Assembly: GCA_031258035.1 (NCBI GenBank)
Contig: JAIRNL010000287.1
Location: 1 to 5,480, forward strand
From: Azoarcus sp.
GTDB taxonomy: Bacteria; Pseudomonadota; Gammaproteobacteria; Burkholderiales; Rhodocyclaceae
DNA length: 5,480 nt
Reading direction: 5' to 3'
Shown here in pieces: positions 1 to 5,480 of the stretch (the stretch's first letter is position 1; each line of letters opens with the position of its first letter). The notes beneath the pieces are model-generated. The model saw nothing but the letters and a program-made list of their open reading frames with translations. It had not been told where the DNA came from and searched no databases. A program made the position numbers and the translations under genes.

Positions 1-44
1 CTACCGAAAACCTGAAGCGTCTTTTTGCATGCCGGGAGGTGGAG
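1..44 (+). other. Left edge: upstream region or end of an unseen gene
   Basis: Only 44 bases precede the first gene, so its neighbour cannot be identified. One frame reads four codons and then stops with TGA at 13-15, which could be the end of a preceding gene. The frame of the first gene is itself open back to the window edge, so the window cannot prove that the gene starts here. A run of five T at 22-26 is visible, but no hairpin can be judged because the sequence upstream is missing. Confidence 0.3.
35..39 (+). promoter_or_regulatory. Shine-Dalgarno site of the PhnD-like gene
   Basis: GGAGG lies 5 nt upstream of the ATG at 45. It overlaps the alternative GTG at 39, which makes that GTG an unlikely start. 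This decides in favour of the ATG at 45, which also gives a compact signal peptide. Confidence 0.65.
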
Positions 45-956
45 ATGCGGCAAACCGTCTGTTTTTTCTCCCTTGTCTGCGCACTGCTGGGCGCATGGCT
101 CGTCCCATCGCAACATGCCGTGGCCGCCGGGGCGCCGGAGCGTCCGCGCGCGGCCTCCGCGGCGGGGAAGAACCTGCATCTGGGCATCGTGCCTTTCTAT
201 TCCGCCCCGGCGCTGCTGCGCGTGCATCGCGCCCTGCGTGATTATCTGTCGCGCATGCTGGGAATGGACATCATCGTGTATTCCGCGCGCAATCACGAGC
301 GTTTCCTGGAAAACGCGCTCAGCGGTCAATACGATATAGTCATCTCTCCCGCGCATTTCCTCTCGATGCTGGCTGACGGCGGCTTCACGCCCCTGGTGCG
401 CTATCGCAATCCGTTCGAGGTGCTGCTCGTGGTGCGCAAGGACAGCGCCATCGAGACGGTTGCGGATTTGCGCGGCCGCCGCATCGGCCTGCCCGACCGG
501 CTGTCGTTCTATCACGTCCTCGGCATGAAATGGTTGAACTCCCTCGATCTGCGTCCGGGCGAGGACTACGTCCTGAAGGAACAAGCCTCGCACATGGCCA
601 TGCTGTTGGCGGTGGATGCCGGCCAGATCGACGTTGCCGTGACCGCGCGTCCCATCCTGTCGCTGCTCGACCAGAACCTGCGGGCGCATTTCCGGGCGCT
701 GGATATCGGCCATCCGGTGCTGCCCTCGCTGACGACGCTGGTGCGCGGCGACCTGGGCGGCGCGGAAATCAAGCGCCTCCGCGCCGCGCTCGAAGCCTTC
801 CCGCAAAGCCAGGAGGGACGCCGGTTCTTCGCCGACTCCGGCTATGGCGGCTACGTCCCGGCCACGGCGGGGGATGTGGAGGCCGCGCGTCATTACGAGC
901 CGCTGGTTCGTCGGCTGCTGACACCCGCCCGGGAGCCGGGCGCGGAGACGCGGTGA
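45..956 (+). CDS. Orphan PhnD-type periplasmic substrate-binding protein
   Basis: A 303-residue exported protein resembling the PhnD/phosphonate-binding family (type 2 periplasmic binding fold). Members bind a small ligand in the cleft between two lobes and either deliver it to an ABC permease or act as a sensor module. The N terminus is a signal peptide: MRQ, a hydrophobic stretch to about residue 19, and a probable cleavage near AVAA around residues 25-28. The mature part begins with the first strand LHLGIVPFYSAP. It then has the family-like YDIVISPAHFLSML, a lobe-crossing VLLVVRKDS, and ETVADLRGRRIGLPDRLSFYHVLG, where PhnD proteins typically have DLRG followed by a ligand-binding Ser/Thr-rich turn. 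That turn differs here (LSFYH), so phosphonate is not assured as the ligand. No permease or ATPase gene is nearby, and uvrC follows after 4 nt, which suggests co-transcription. Start chosen at ATG 45 because of the SD at 35-39; the frame is open further upstream, so a longer protein with the hydrophobic segment as a membrane anchor remains possible. The family call is fairly firm; the ligand is unknown. Confidence 0.8.
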   Translation: MRQTVCFFSLVCALLGAWLVPSQHAVAAGAPERPRAASAAGKNLHLGIVPFYSAPALLRVHRALRDYLSRMLGMDIIVYSARNHERFLENALSGQYDIVISPAHFLSMLADGGFTPLVRYRNPFEVLLVVRKDSAIETVADLRGRRIGLPDRLSFYHVLGMKWLNSLDLRPGEDYVLKEQASHMAMLLAVDAGQIDVAVTARPILSLLDQNLRAHFRALDIGHPVLPSLTTLVRGDLGGAEIKRLRAALEAFPQSQEGRRFFADSGYGGYVPATAGDVEAARHYEPLVRRLLTPAREPGAETR

Positions 957-960
957 ACGG

Positions 961-2775
961 ATGACCGATACGCCAGCCGTCCCGTTCGATGCGCGCGCCT
1001 TCCTGCGCGCCGTGCCCGAGGCGCCGGGCGTCTACCGCATGATCGGCATCGGGGAGCAGGTGCTCTACGTCGGCAAGGCCAAGAACCTCAAGCGCCGGGT
1101 GTCGAGTTACTTCCGCGGGCGTTCCTCAAGTCCGCGCATCGCCATGATGGTGGCGCGGATCGCGCGCGTGGACATTACGCCGACGCGCTCGGAGGCCGAG
1201 GCGCTGCTGCTCGAAAACAATCTCATCAAAAGCCTGGCGCCGCGCTACAACGTCTTGTTCCGGGACGACAAGAGTTATCCCTACATCGAACTGTCGGGCG
1301 ACGAGTTTCCGCGTCTTGCCTATCATCGCGGCGCTTTTGCCAAAGGCGCGCGCTATTTCGGGCCGTTTCCCAACGCCCATGCGGTGCGCGAGAGCATCCA
1401 CCTGCTGCAAAAGACTTTTCGGTTGCGCACCTGCGAGAACAGCGTTTTCCAGAACCGCTCGCGCCCCTGCCTGCTCGCGCAGATCAAGCGTTGCAGCGCC
1501 CCCTGCGTCAACGGGATCGAGCGCGACGCCTACGCTGCCGAAGTACGGCTGGCGGGCCGTTTTCTCGATGGACAGGCGAACGAAGTGATCGACGATCTCA
1601 GCGCGCGCATGCAGGCCGCCGCCGGACGGTTGGCGTTCGAGACGGCGGCGGCCTGCCGCGACCAGATCAGGGTGTTGCAGACGGTGCTGCATCGCCAGTT
1701 TGTCGATAGCCGCAGGGAGGAAGATGTCGATATCATCGCCGCCGTCTCGCTCGATGACACGGTCTGCGTCAATATCGCCATGGTGCGCGGCGGTCGCCAC
1801 CTCGGCGACCGGCCGCAATTTCCCAGCGGCGGCGCGGCGGTCGATGCCCGCGACGGGCTGCTCGCCTTCGTCGAGCAGCATTACGCCGCGCACCCGCTGC
1901 CGACGCGCATATTGGTCGACATGTCCATCGACGCGGTGCGCGAGGTGCTGGCTGAGACCACCGACCACCCGCCGGTGCTGGCTCGGCCGCGCCACGCTGC
2001 CGAGAAGGCGTGGATGGAAATGGCGGAGAAAAACGCCCGACTGGCGGCGGAAATCCGCCGGCGCGATGCCGGCCGTATCGGTGAGCGCCTGCATGCCTTG
2101 CGCGAAGTGCTCGATTTGCCCGAAGCGCCGGCGCGGATCGAATGTTTCGACATCAGCCACACCATGGGCGAGGCCACCGTCGCTTCCTGCGTGGTGTGTA
2201 TCGACGGCACGATGAAACACAGCGAGTACCGGCGCTACAACATCGCCGGCATCACGCCGGGAGACGATTTTGCCGCCATGCGTCAGGCGCTCGAACGGCG
2301 TTACGGCAAGGTCGCGGCCGGGGAGGGCGTCTGTCCCGACCTCATCCTGATCGACGGCGGGCGCGGCCAGGTCAGCGCGGCGGCGGCCGTCCTGGCTGAA
2401 GTGGGCCTCGAAGCGGTGAATATGGTCGGCGTTGCCAAGGGAGAAGGGCGCAAGGCGGGGCTGGAGACGCTGGTCTTCCCCGATGGGCGCGAGGGCGCGA
2501 CGCTCGGCAGCCAGTCGCCGGCGCTGCATCTGGTGATCGAAATCCGCGACGAGGCGCACCGTTTCGCCATCGCCGGCCATCGCGCCCGCCGCGCCAAGGC
2601 GAGGACGAGATCGAAACTGGAAGATGTCCCCGGCGTCGGCCCGATGCGGCGGCGCGCCCTGCTCGCCGCCTTCGGCGGTCTCGACGGTGTACGCAGTGCC
2701 ACCGCCGAAGACCTCCGCCGCGTCGACGGCATCAGCCGCAAGCTGGCTGAACAGATATACTCCGCGTTGCGTTGA
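961..2775 (+). CDS. uvrC: UvrC, excinuclease ABC subunit C
   Basis: A 604-residue cytoplasmic nuclease subunit of nucleotide excision repair. UvrB-bound UvrC cuts the damaged strand on both sides of the lesion. Domains in order: an N-terminal GIY-YIG nuclease (GVYRM at 23-27, VLYVGKAKNLKRRV at 34-47, and the acidic helix SEAEALLLENNLIK at 77-90), which makes the 3' incision. Next is a cysteine cluster C158-x11-C170-x7-C178-x3-C182, the spacing of the [4Fe-4S] ligands described in E. coli UvrC. A UVR helix pair (about 207-241) contacts UvrB. The RNase H-like domain makes the 5' incision, with D397 in CFDISH, D436 in GDDFAAM, D465 in LILIDGGRGQ, and a His-containing RDEAHRFAIAGHR segment (529-541). 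The C-terminal tandem helix-hairpin-helix has VPGVGPMRRR and VDGISRKLAEQI. All expected catalytic motifs are present and the length is normal for the family (E. coli 610 aa). A weak GGTGA at 952-956 overlaps the upstream gene's stop and precedes the ATG by 4 nt, consistent with translational coupling. Confidence 0.98.
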   Translation: MTDTPAVPFDARAFLRAVPEAPGVYRMIGIGEQVLYVGKAKNLKRRVSSYFRGRSSSPRIAMMVARIARVDITPTRSEAEALLLENNLIKSLAPRYNVLFRDDKSYPYIELSGDEFPRLAYHRGAFAKGARYFGPFPNAHAVRESIHLLQKTFRLRTCENSVFQNRSRPCLLAQIKRCSAPCVNGIERDAYAAEVRLAGRFLDGQANEVIDDLSARMQAAAGRLAFETAAACRDQIRVLQTVLHRQFVDSRREEDVDIIAAVSLDDTVCVNIAMVRGGRHLGDRPQFPSGGAAVDARDGLLAFVEQHYAAHPLPTRILVDMSIDAVREVLAETTDHPPVLARPRHAAEKAWMEMAEKNARLAAEIRRRDAGRIGERLHALREVLDLPEAPARIECFDISHTMGEATVASCVVCIDGTMKHSEYRRYNIAGITPGDDFAAMRQALERRYGKVAAGEGVCPDLILIDGGRGQVSAAAAVLAEVGLEAVNMVGVAKGEGRKAGLETLVFPDGREGATLGSQSPALHLVIEIRDEAHRFAIAGHRARRAKARTRSKLEDVPGVGPMRRRALLAAFGGLDGVRSATAEDLRRVDGISRKLAEQIYSALR

Positions 2776-2776
2776 C

Positions 2777-2860
2777 ATGAGCCGAACCGCAATCCCCGCA
2801 GCCAGGGGGAAAACCCAATCACGAGGAAGGACCACTCCGTCCCGGCGCGTATGCGAGTAA
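2777..2860 (+). other. Possible short leader ORF overlapping the pgsA start
   Basis: An ATG one base after the uvrC stop opens a 27-codon frame (MSRTAIPAARG...) whose TAA at 2858-2860 lies 8 nt inside pgsA. The peptide is basic and resembles no family I know, and there is no good SD before its ATG. It could couple uvrC termination to pgsA translation, or be chance. Listed because it spans the whole uvrC-pgsA gap. That gap holds no evident promoter; the only hairpin I see is a weak CCCC/GGGG pairing near 2794-2809 without a T-run. Confidence 0.15.
2823..2830 (+). promoter_or_regulatory. Distant purine-rich SD-like sequence upstream of pgsA
   Basis: GAGGAAGG is the only strong anti-16S-like match before pgsA, but it ends 20 nt from the ATG at 2851, far beyond the usual 5-9 nt. 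The intervening bases are C/G-rich and contain no better site. No alternative in-frame ATG, GTG or TTG codon closer to this sequence fits the conserved PgsA N terminus (INIPNLLTWARI), so the start at 2851 stands and the spacing is unusual. Confidence 0.35.
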
Positions 2861-3429
2861 AAATAAACATTCCCAATTTGCTGACCTGGGCGCGCATCGC
2901 CATGATCCCGGTATTCATCGGCATTTTTTATTTGCCGGATGCCTGGATGGGCATGGCACAGAAAAACCTGCTCGCCATGGTGCTTTTCACCGCCGCCGCG
3001 ATAACCGATTGGCTCGATGGCTATCTCGCCCGCGTTCTGCGGCAGACCTCGGCTTTCGGCGCTTTCCTCGACCCCGTGGCCGACAAGCTGATGGTGGCCG
3101 CCGCGCTCATCATGCTGGTGCAACTCGCGCGTATCGATGTCCTCATCGCCATCATCATCATCGGGCGCGAAATCACCATCTCGGCGCTGCGCGAGTGGAT
3201 GGCGCGGGTGGGCGAATCGACGAGCGTGGCCGTGGCCACCATCGGAAAGCTCAAGACGACGGCGCAAATGACCGCCATTCCGGCATTGCTCTACGATGAC
3301 TCGCTTCTCGGCCTGGATATCCGCCTGCTCGGCAGCATCCTGATCTACGTCGCCGCCGCGCTCACCTTGTGGTCGATGGGGTATTACCTCAACCGCGCCA
3401 TGCCCAAACTGGCAAAACGCCCGGATTGA
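2851..3429 (+). CDS. pgsA: PgsA, CDP-diacylglycerol-glycerol-3-phosphate 3-phosphatidyltransferase
   Basis: A 192-residue inner-membrane enzyme that joins CDP-diacylglycerol and sn-glycerol-3-phosphate to give phosphatidylglycerophosphate, the committed step to phosphatidylglycerol and cardiolipin. The CDP-alcohol phosphatidyltransferase signature is complete: D53, D56-G57, A60-R61, then eight residues to G70, D74 and D78 (ITDWLDGYLAR...GAFLDPVADK). The subfamily is fixed by the N-terminal NIPNLLTWARI and by GREITISALREWMA with SVAVATIGKLKTTAQM further on, which closely match E. coli PgsA as I recall it (182 aa). Hydrophobic segments lie at about 12-28, 40-52, 80-110 (including a run of four isoleucines), 135-148 and 155-177. 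uvrC followed by pgsA is a known proteobacterial order. The gene ends 12 nt from the convergent minE stop, and its last codons form one arm of a terminator-like hairpin. Start at ATG 2851 by homology, despite a poorly spaced SD. Confidence 0.97.
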   Translation: MRVKINIPNLLTWARIAMIPVFIGIFYLPDAWMGMAQKNLLAMVLFTAAAITDWLDGYLARVLRQTSAFGAFLDPVADKLMVAAALIMLVQLARIDVLIAIIIIGREITISALREWMARVGESTSVAVATIGKLKTTAQMTAIPALLYDDSLLGLDIRLLGSILIYVAAALTLWSMGYYLNRAMPKLAKRPD

Positions 3430-3437
3430 GCCGGGCG
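3414..3437 (-). terminator. Intrinsic terminator of the minCDE operon
   Basis: A perfect 7-bp stem CGCCCGG/CCGGGCG (3418-3424 and 3431-3437) encloses a 6-nt loop. Read on the - strand it lies 4 nt after the minE stop and is followed directly by TTTT (3417-3414), as in a rho-independent terminator with a short U tract. On the + strand the hairpin straddles the pgsA stop but has no adjacent T-run, so it should work mainly for the min operon. Half of it lies inside pgsA coding sequence. Confidence 0.6.
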
Positions 3438-3441
3438 GCGG

Positions 3442-3762
3442 TCATTTCCTGTGCGGGCGTCTCGAACTGAAGGTCCGGGGCGGGGGCGTGGGCGCCGGTC
3501 GCGGCGCCGGCTCTTCGGGCAGGACGACGTTGACTTCCATGACTTCGTAAGTGTCCTGCTTGCTGAACTGAATCTTGATGGCGTCCGGGGCGACCTTGAC
3601 GTACTTCGAGATGACCTGGAGCAATTCGTCCTTCATTGCCGGGATGTAATCCGTCCGTCCGGAATTGGGGTCGCGCTCGTGCGCGATCAGGATCGCCAGC
3701 CGGTTCTTGGCAATCGCCGCCGTTTTCTTTTTTTCGCCGAAAAGACGATCAAGAAATGACAT
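3442..3762 (-). CDS. minE: MinE, topological specificity factor, with C-terminal extension
   Basis: A 106-residue protein that stimulates MinD ATPase and drives MinCD off the membrane, setting up the pole-to-pole oscillation that keeps the division inhibitor away from midcell. Residues 1-10 (MSFLDRLFGE) form the amphipathic membrane-targeting helix. Residues 11-30 (KKKTAAIAKNRLAILIAHER) are the MinD-contact segment, and 31-82 are the dimerising topological specificity domain (YIPAMKDELLQVISKYVKV, then VMEVNVVLPE). The family usually ends soon after LPE (E. coli 88 aa); here about 22 further Pro/Arg-rich residues follow (EPAPRPAPTPPPRTFSSRRPHRK). The start is preceded by GGAGG (3771-3775) with 8-nt spacing and lies 1 nt after the minD stop, so translation is probably coupled. 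Confidence 0.96.
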   Translation of the reverse strand: MSFLDRLFGEKKKTAAIAKNRLAILIAHERDPNSGRTDYIPAMKDELLQVISKYVKVAPDAIKIQFSKQDTYEVMEVNVVLPEEPAPRPAPTPPPRTFSSRRPHRK

Positions 3763-3763
3763 G

Positions 3764-4582
3764 TTACTTGCCTCCGAACAGGCGTTTGATGAAGCTTGGC
3801 TTCTCGAAATTGACAAAGCGCAGCGGCCGCTGCTCGCCGAGGAAGCGGGCGACGACGTCGGCGTAAGCTTCGGCGACGTTCGAGCCCTTGAGGTGGATGG
3901 CCGGGACGCCCTGGTTGGAGGCGTGAAGCACGGATTCCGATTCGGGAATGACGCCGAGCAGCGGGATGCGCAATAGCTCCTGCACGTCCTTGTAGGAGAG
4001 CATCTCGCCGTTTTCGACGCGCTTGGGCGCGTAGCGGGTGAGCAGGAGATGTTCCTTGACCGGTTCGCCGCCATCGCGCGCGCGCCGGGACTTCGATTGC
4101 AGGATGCCGAGGATGCGGTCGGAGTCGCGCACCGAGGAGACCTCGGGGTTGGTGGTGACGAGGGCCTCGTCGGCGAAAGTGAGCGCCATGACCGCGCCGT
4201 GCTCGATCCCGGCGGGAGAATCGCACACCGCGTAGTCGAAGCCCATGCTGTCGAGCTCCTTGAACACGGCTTCGACCCCTTCTTCGGTGAGCGCCTCCTT
4301 TTCGCGCGTCTGCGAGGCGGGGAGGATGAAGAGGTTGTCGTTGTCGCAGTGCTTGTCCTTGATGAGCGCCTGATGGAGCTTGGCCTCGCTGTGGATGACG
4401 TTGATGAGGTCATAGACCACGCGCCGCTCGCATCCCATGATGAGATCGAGGTTGCGCAACCCGACATCGAAGTCGATGACCGCTGTCTTGAAGCCGCGCA
4501 GGGCCAGCCCCGATGCGAATGCCGCACTGGTGGTGGTCTTGCCGACTCCGCCCTTGCCGGAAGTAACGACGATGACTCTCAC
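3764..4582 (-). CDS. minD: MinD, septum-site determining ATPase
   Basis: A 272-residue ParA/MinD-family ATPase. ATP-bound dimers sit on the inner membrane, recruit and activate MinC, and are released by MinE. The deviant Walker A is KGGVGKTTT at 10-18, with signature Lys10 and P-loop Lys15. FDVGLRNLD at 38-46 carries the switch I aspartate (D39), and CDSPAGIE at 120-126 carries the Walker B-like D121. The C terminus PSFIKRLFGGK (262-272) is the amphipathic membrane-targeting helix. Length and motifs match E. coli MinD (270 aa). The start codon is GTG at 4582-4580, with AAGGGG (4588-4593) 5 nt upstream; residue 1 aligns with the usual MinD N terminus (RVIVVTSGKGG). It lies between minC and minE in the standard operon order. 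Confidence 0.98.
   Translation of the reverse strand: MRVIVVTSGKGGVGKTTTSAAFASGLALRGFKTAVIDFDVGLRNLDLIMGCERRVVYDLINVIHSEAKLHQALIKDKHCDNDNLFILPASQTREKEALTEEGVEAVFKELDSMGFDYAVCDSPAGIEHGAVMALTFADEALVTTNPEVSSVRDSDRILGILQSKSRRARDGGEPVKEHLLLTRYAPKRVENGEMLSYKDVQELLRIPLLGVIPESESVLHASNQGVPAIHLKGSNVAEAYADVVARFLGEQRPLRFVNFEKPSFIKRLFGGK
3771..3775 (-). promoter_or_regulatory. Shine-Dalgarno site of minE
   Basis: GGAGG on the - strand lies 8 nt before the minE ATG and within the last codons of minD. It confirms the MSFLDRLFG start. Confidence 0.7.
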
Positions 4583-4587
4583 TTTTT

Positions 4588-4593
4588 CCCCTT
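4588..4593 (-). promoter_or_regulatory. Shine-Dalgarno site supporting the GTG start of minD
   Basis: AAGGGG followed by five A precedes the GTG at 4582. It supports that GTG over any other start. An ATG at 4599 is in another frame and stops after six codons, with its TGA overlapping the minD GTG. Confidence 0.6.
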
Positions 4594-4615
4594 GGACATG
4601 ATGTGTAGGTCGGTT

Positions 4616-5371
4616 TCAGTCGATCTGGAGAGGTTCGATGATGATGGACTGGTTGCGGGCCGATGGCTTCAGGCGCACCACGACCCCGCGCCCGGCGATG
4701 GTCTCGGGCACTCCCCGCTCGAAAGTACGGTAAACCCCGGCGACCGCCACCAGTTCGGGGCCGAAACACGTGGCGATGATGCGCGCCCCGGCGTCGCCGC
4801 GCGCGCCAGCCAGCGCCCTGCCGGCAAGGGGGCCGAAACAATGGATGTTGCCGTCGGCGATGACTTCCGACCCCGGACTGATGCCGGCGAGGAGGACGAG
4901 ATCGCTTCCCTGGGCGTAAATCTGCTGTCCTGAACGTACCATGCGGTCGATGTAGAGCGTGGGGGCCGTCGGCGCGGGGGAGGCGGGCGGGGCCGTTTCG
5001 CCCGCGTCCGCGCTGCTTGTCGCGCTGGGCCGCCTCGTCGGTTTTCCCGGCGCGTCGAGTACAGCCAGGCCGGCCCGGCGCGCGCCGGCAAGATGGGCCT
5101 CGCCCGTGAGGGCGCGTATACCGACAGGTTGCAGGCGGTAGCGGCGCAACAGGGACAGCAGGCCGTTCCAGTCGATGTTCCCGGCCAGATCCGTGAGCGC
5201 CGAGAAGTCGAGGATGGCCGGCTCCTGGTTGAAATAGTCGGGCCGGCCGCCAAGCATCTTGTGCATGTCGTCGGCAAGCCCCGCAGGGTCGACGCGGTCG
5301 AGCGAAATGACGATCACACCCAGGTTCGTGTTGTGGAATTCGATCGACCGGGCAGCAGCAGAATTGGGCAT
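4616..5371 (-). CDS. minC: MinC, septum-site determining inhibitor
   Basis: A 251-residue cytoplasmic inhibitor of FtsZ assembly, recruited to the membrane by MinD. The N-terminal domain (about 10-105: SIEFHNTNLGVIVISLD, ILDFSALTD, IDWNGLLSLLRRYRLQPVGI) matches the FtsZ-inhibiting half. A low-complexity Pro/Ala/Ser linker follows at about 107-137. The C-terminal beta-helix begins with DRMVRSGQQIYA (142-153), the conserved RSGQ element, and continues with DLVLLAGISPGSEVIADGNIHCFGPLAGRALAGARGD, the glycine-rich repeats that dimerise and bind MinD. Length is near the usual value (E. coli 231 aa), the excess being linker. The frame has a TAG stop 15 nt upstream of the ATG, which excludes a longer start; no clear SD precedes it. 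First gene of the operon, with a promoter candidate about 30 nt upstream. Confidence 0.96.
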   Translation of the reverse strand: MPNSAAARSIEFHNTNLGVIVISLDRVDPAGLADDMHKMLGGRPDYFNQEPAILDFSALTDLAGNIDWNGLLSLLRRYRLQPVGIRALTGEAHLAGARRAGLAVLDAPGKPTRRPSATSSADAGETAPPASPAPTAPTLYIDRMVRSGQQIYAQGSDLVLLAGISPGSEVIADGNIHCFGPLAGRALAGARGDAGARIIATCFGPELVAVAGVYRTFERGVPETIAGRGVVVRLKPSARNQSIIIEPLQID

Positions 5372-5401
5372 GAATGCGATACGCTACGGTTGAATCGTGC
5401 A

Positions 5402-5430
5402 AGTCTAATGGCGGAGTGTGTTTCCGGCAA
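5402..5430 (-). promoter_or_regulatory. Predicted sigma70 promoter of minCDE
   Basis: On the - strand, TTGCCG (5430-5425, -35, 4 of 6 matches) is separated by exactly 17 nt from TAGACT (5407-5402, -10, 4 of 6 matches). Transcription would start near 5395, giving a leader of about 24 nt before the minC ATG at 5371. A 6-bp inverted repeat TGGCGG/CCGCCA (5409-5414, 5433-5438) brackets the spacer and -35; it could be an operator or chance. Nothing else is recognisable out to 5480. Confidence 0.5.
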
Positions 5431-5480
5431 GACCGCCACGGCTCGTCAGAGGCCGCGCCTGCCCGCGCCGGAAGCCGGGA

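Noticed and set aside
2794..2809. CCCC/GGGG pairing downstream of uvrC as a terminator
   Set aside because: The stem is only four pairs with an eight-base loop and is followed by AAAA, not T, on the + strand.
3149..3164. ATC triplet run in pgsA as a possible microsatellite
   Set aside because: Only four or five copies, encoding a plain isoleucine run in a membrane helix.
1126..3267. A 713-codon open frame on the - strand, antisense to uvrC and pgsA
   Set aside because: It lies opposite two unmistakable genes. Its His/Arg/Asp-rich composition is typical of the mirror frame of GC-rich coding sequence, and it shows no recognisable domain.
3442..4527. A 361-codon frame that could be read as a long N-terminal fusion to MinE
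   Set aside because: The extra N-terminal part is minD out of frame, with Ser/Arg/Thr low complexity. The MinE ATG at 3762 has its own SD, and the MinE sequence starts there.
4049..4933. A 294-codon open frame on the + strand, antisense to minD and minC
   Set aside because: Composition rich in Asp, Glu, Gly and Val reflects the complement of min coding sequence; no domain and no SD.
4410..5402. A 330-codon - strand frame overlapping minC and the minD start
   Set aside because: It is minC in another frame, arginine/proline-rich, and would start inside the predicted -10 box.

Overview
This GC-rich window most likely comes from a betaproteobacterial chromosome, possibly Rhodocyclales-like. The reasons are the uvrC-pgsA gene pair, a proteobacterial minCDE operon, and the protein sequences (UvrC 604 aa with a four-cysteine motif, MinD ending in FIKRLFGGK, MinE starting MSFLDRLFG). 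The lineage is an inference from motif-level resemblance and no search was run. I see no mobile element, tRNA, rRNA or CRISPR array, and no clear sign of horizontal transfer.

Left block, + strand (45-3429): a secreted, orphan PhnD-type substrate-binding protein, then uvrC (nucleotide excision repair endonuclease) 4 nt later, then pgsA (phosphatidylglycerophosphate synthase) after a 75-nt gap. The first two genes look co-transcribed. pgsA may be part of the same transcript, since I see no convincing terminator or promoter in the gap.

Right block, - strand (5371-3442): minC, minD, minE in that order, the division-site selection operon. A plausible sigma70 promoter lies just upstream of minC at 5402-5430. 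The gaps are short: 33 nt between minC and minD, and 1 nt between minD and minE. The two blocks converge with only 12 nt between the pgsA and minE stop codons. A GC-rich hairpin at 3418-3437, followed by TTTT on the - strand, overlaps the end of pgsA and is the likely min operon terminator.

Most of the window is conserved housekeeping sequence. The points worth a second look are the PhnD-like protein with no visible transporter partner, a Pro/Arg-rich C-terminal extension on MinE, the odd translation-initiation region of pgsA, and the terminator embedded in pgsA. I found no convincing new biological system.
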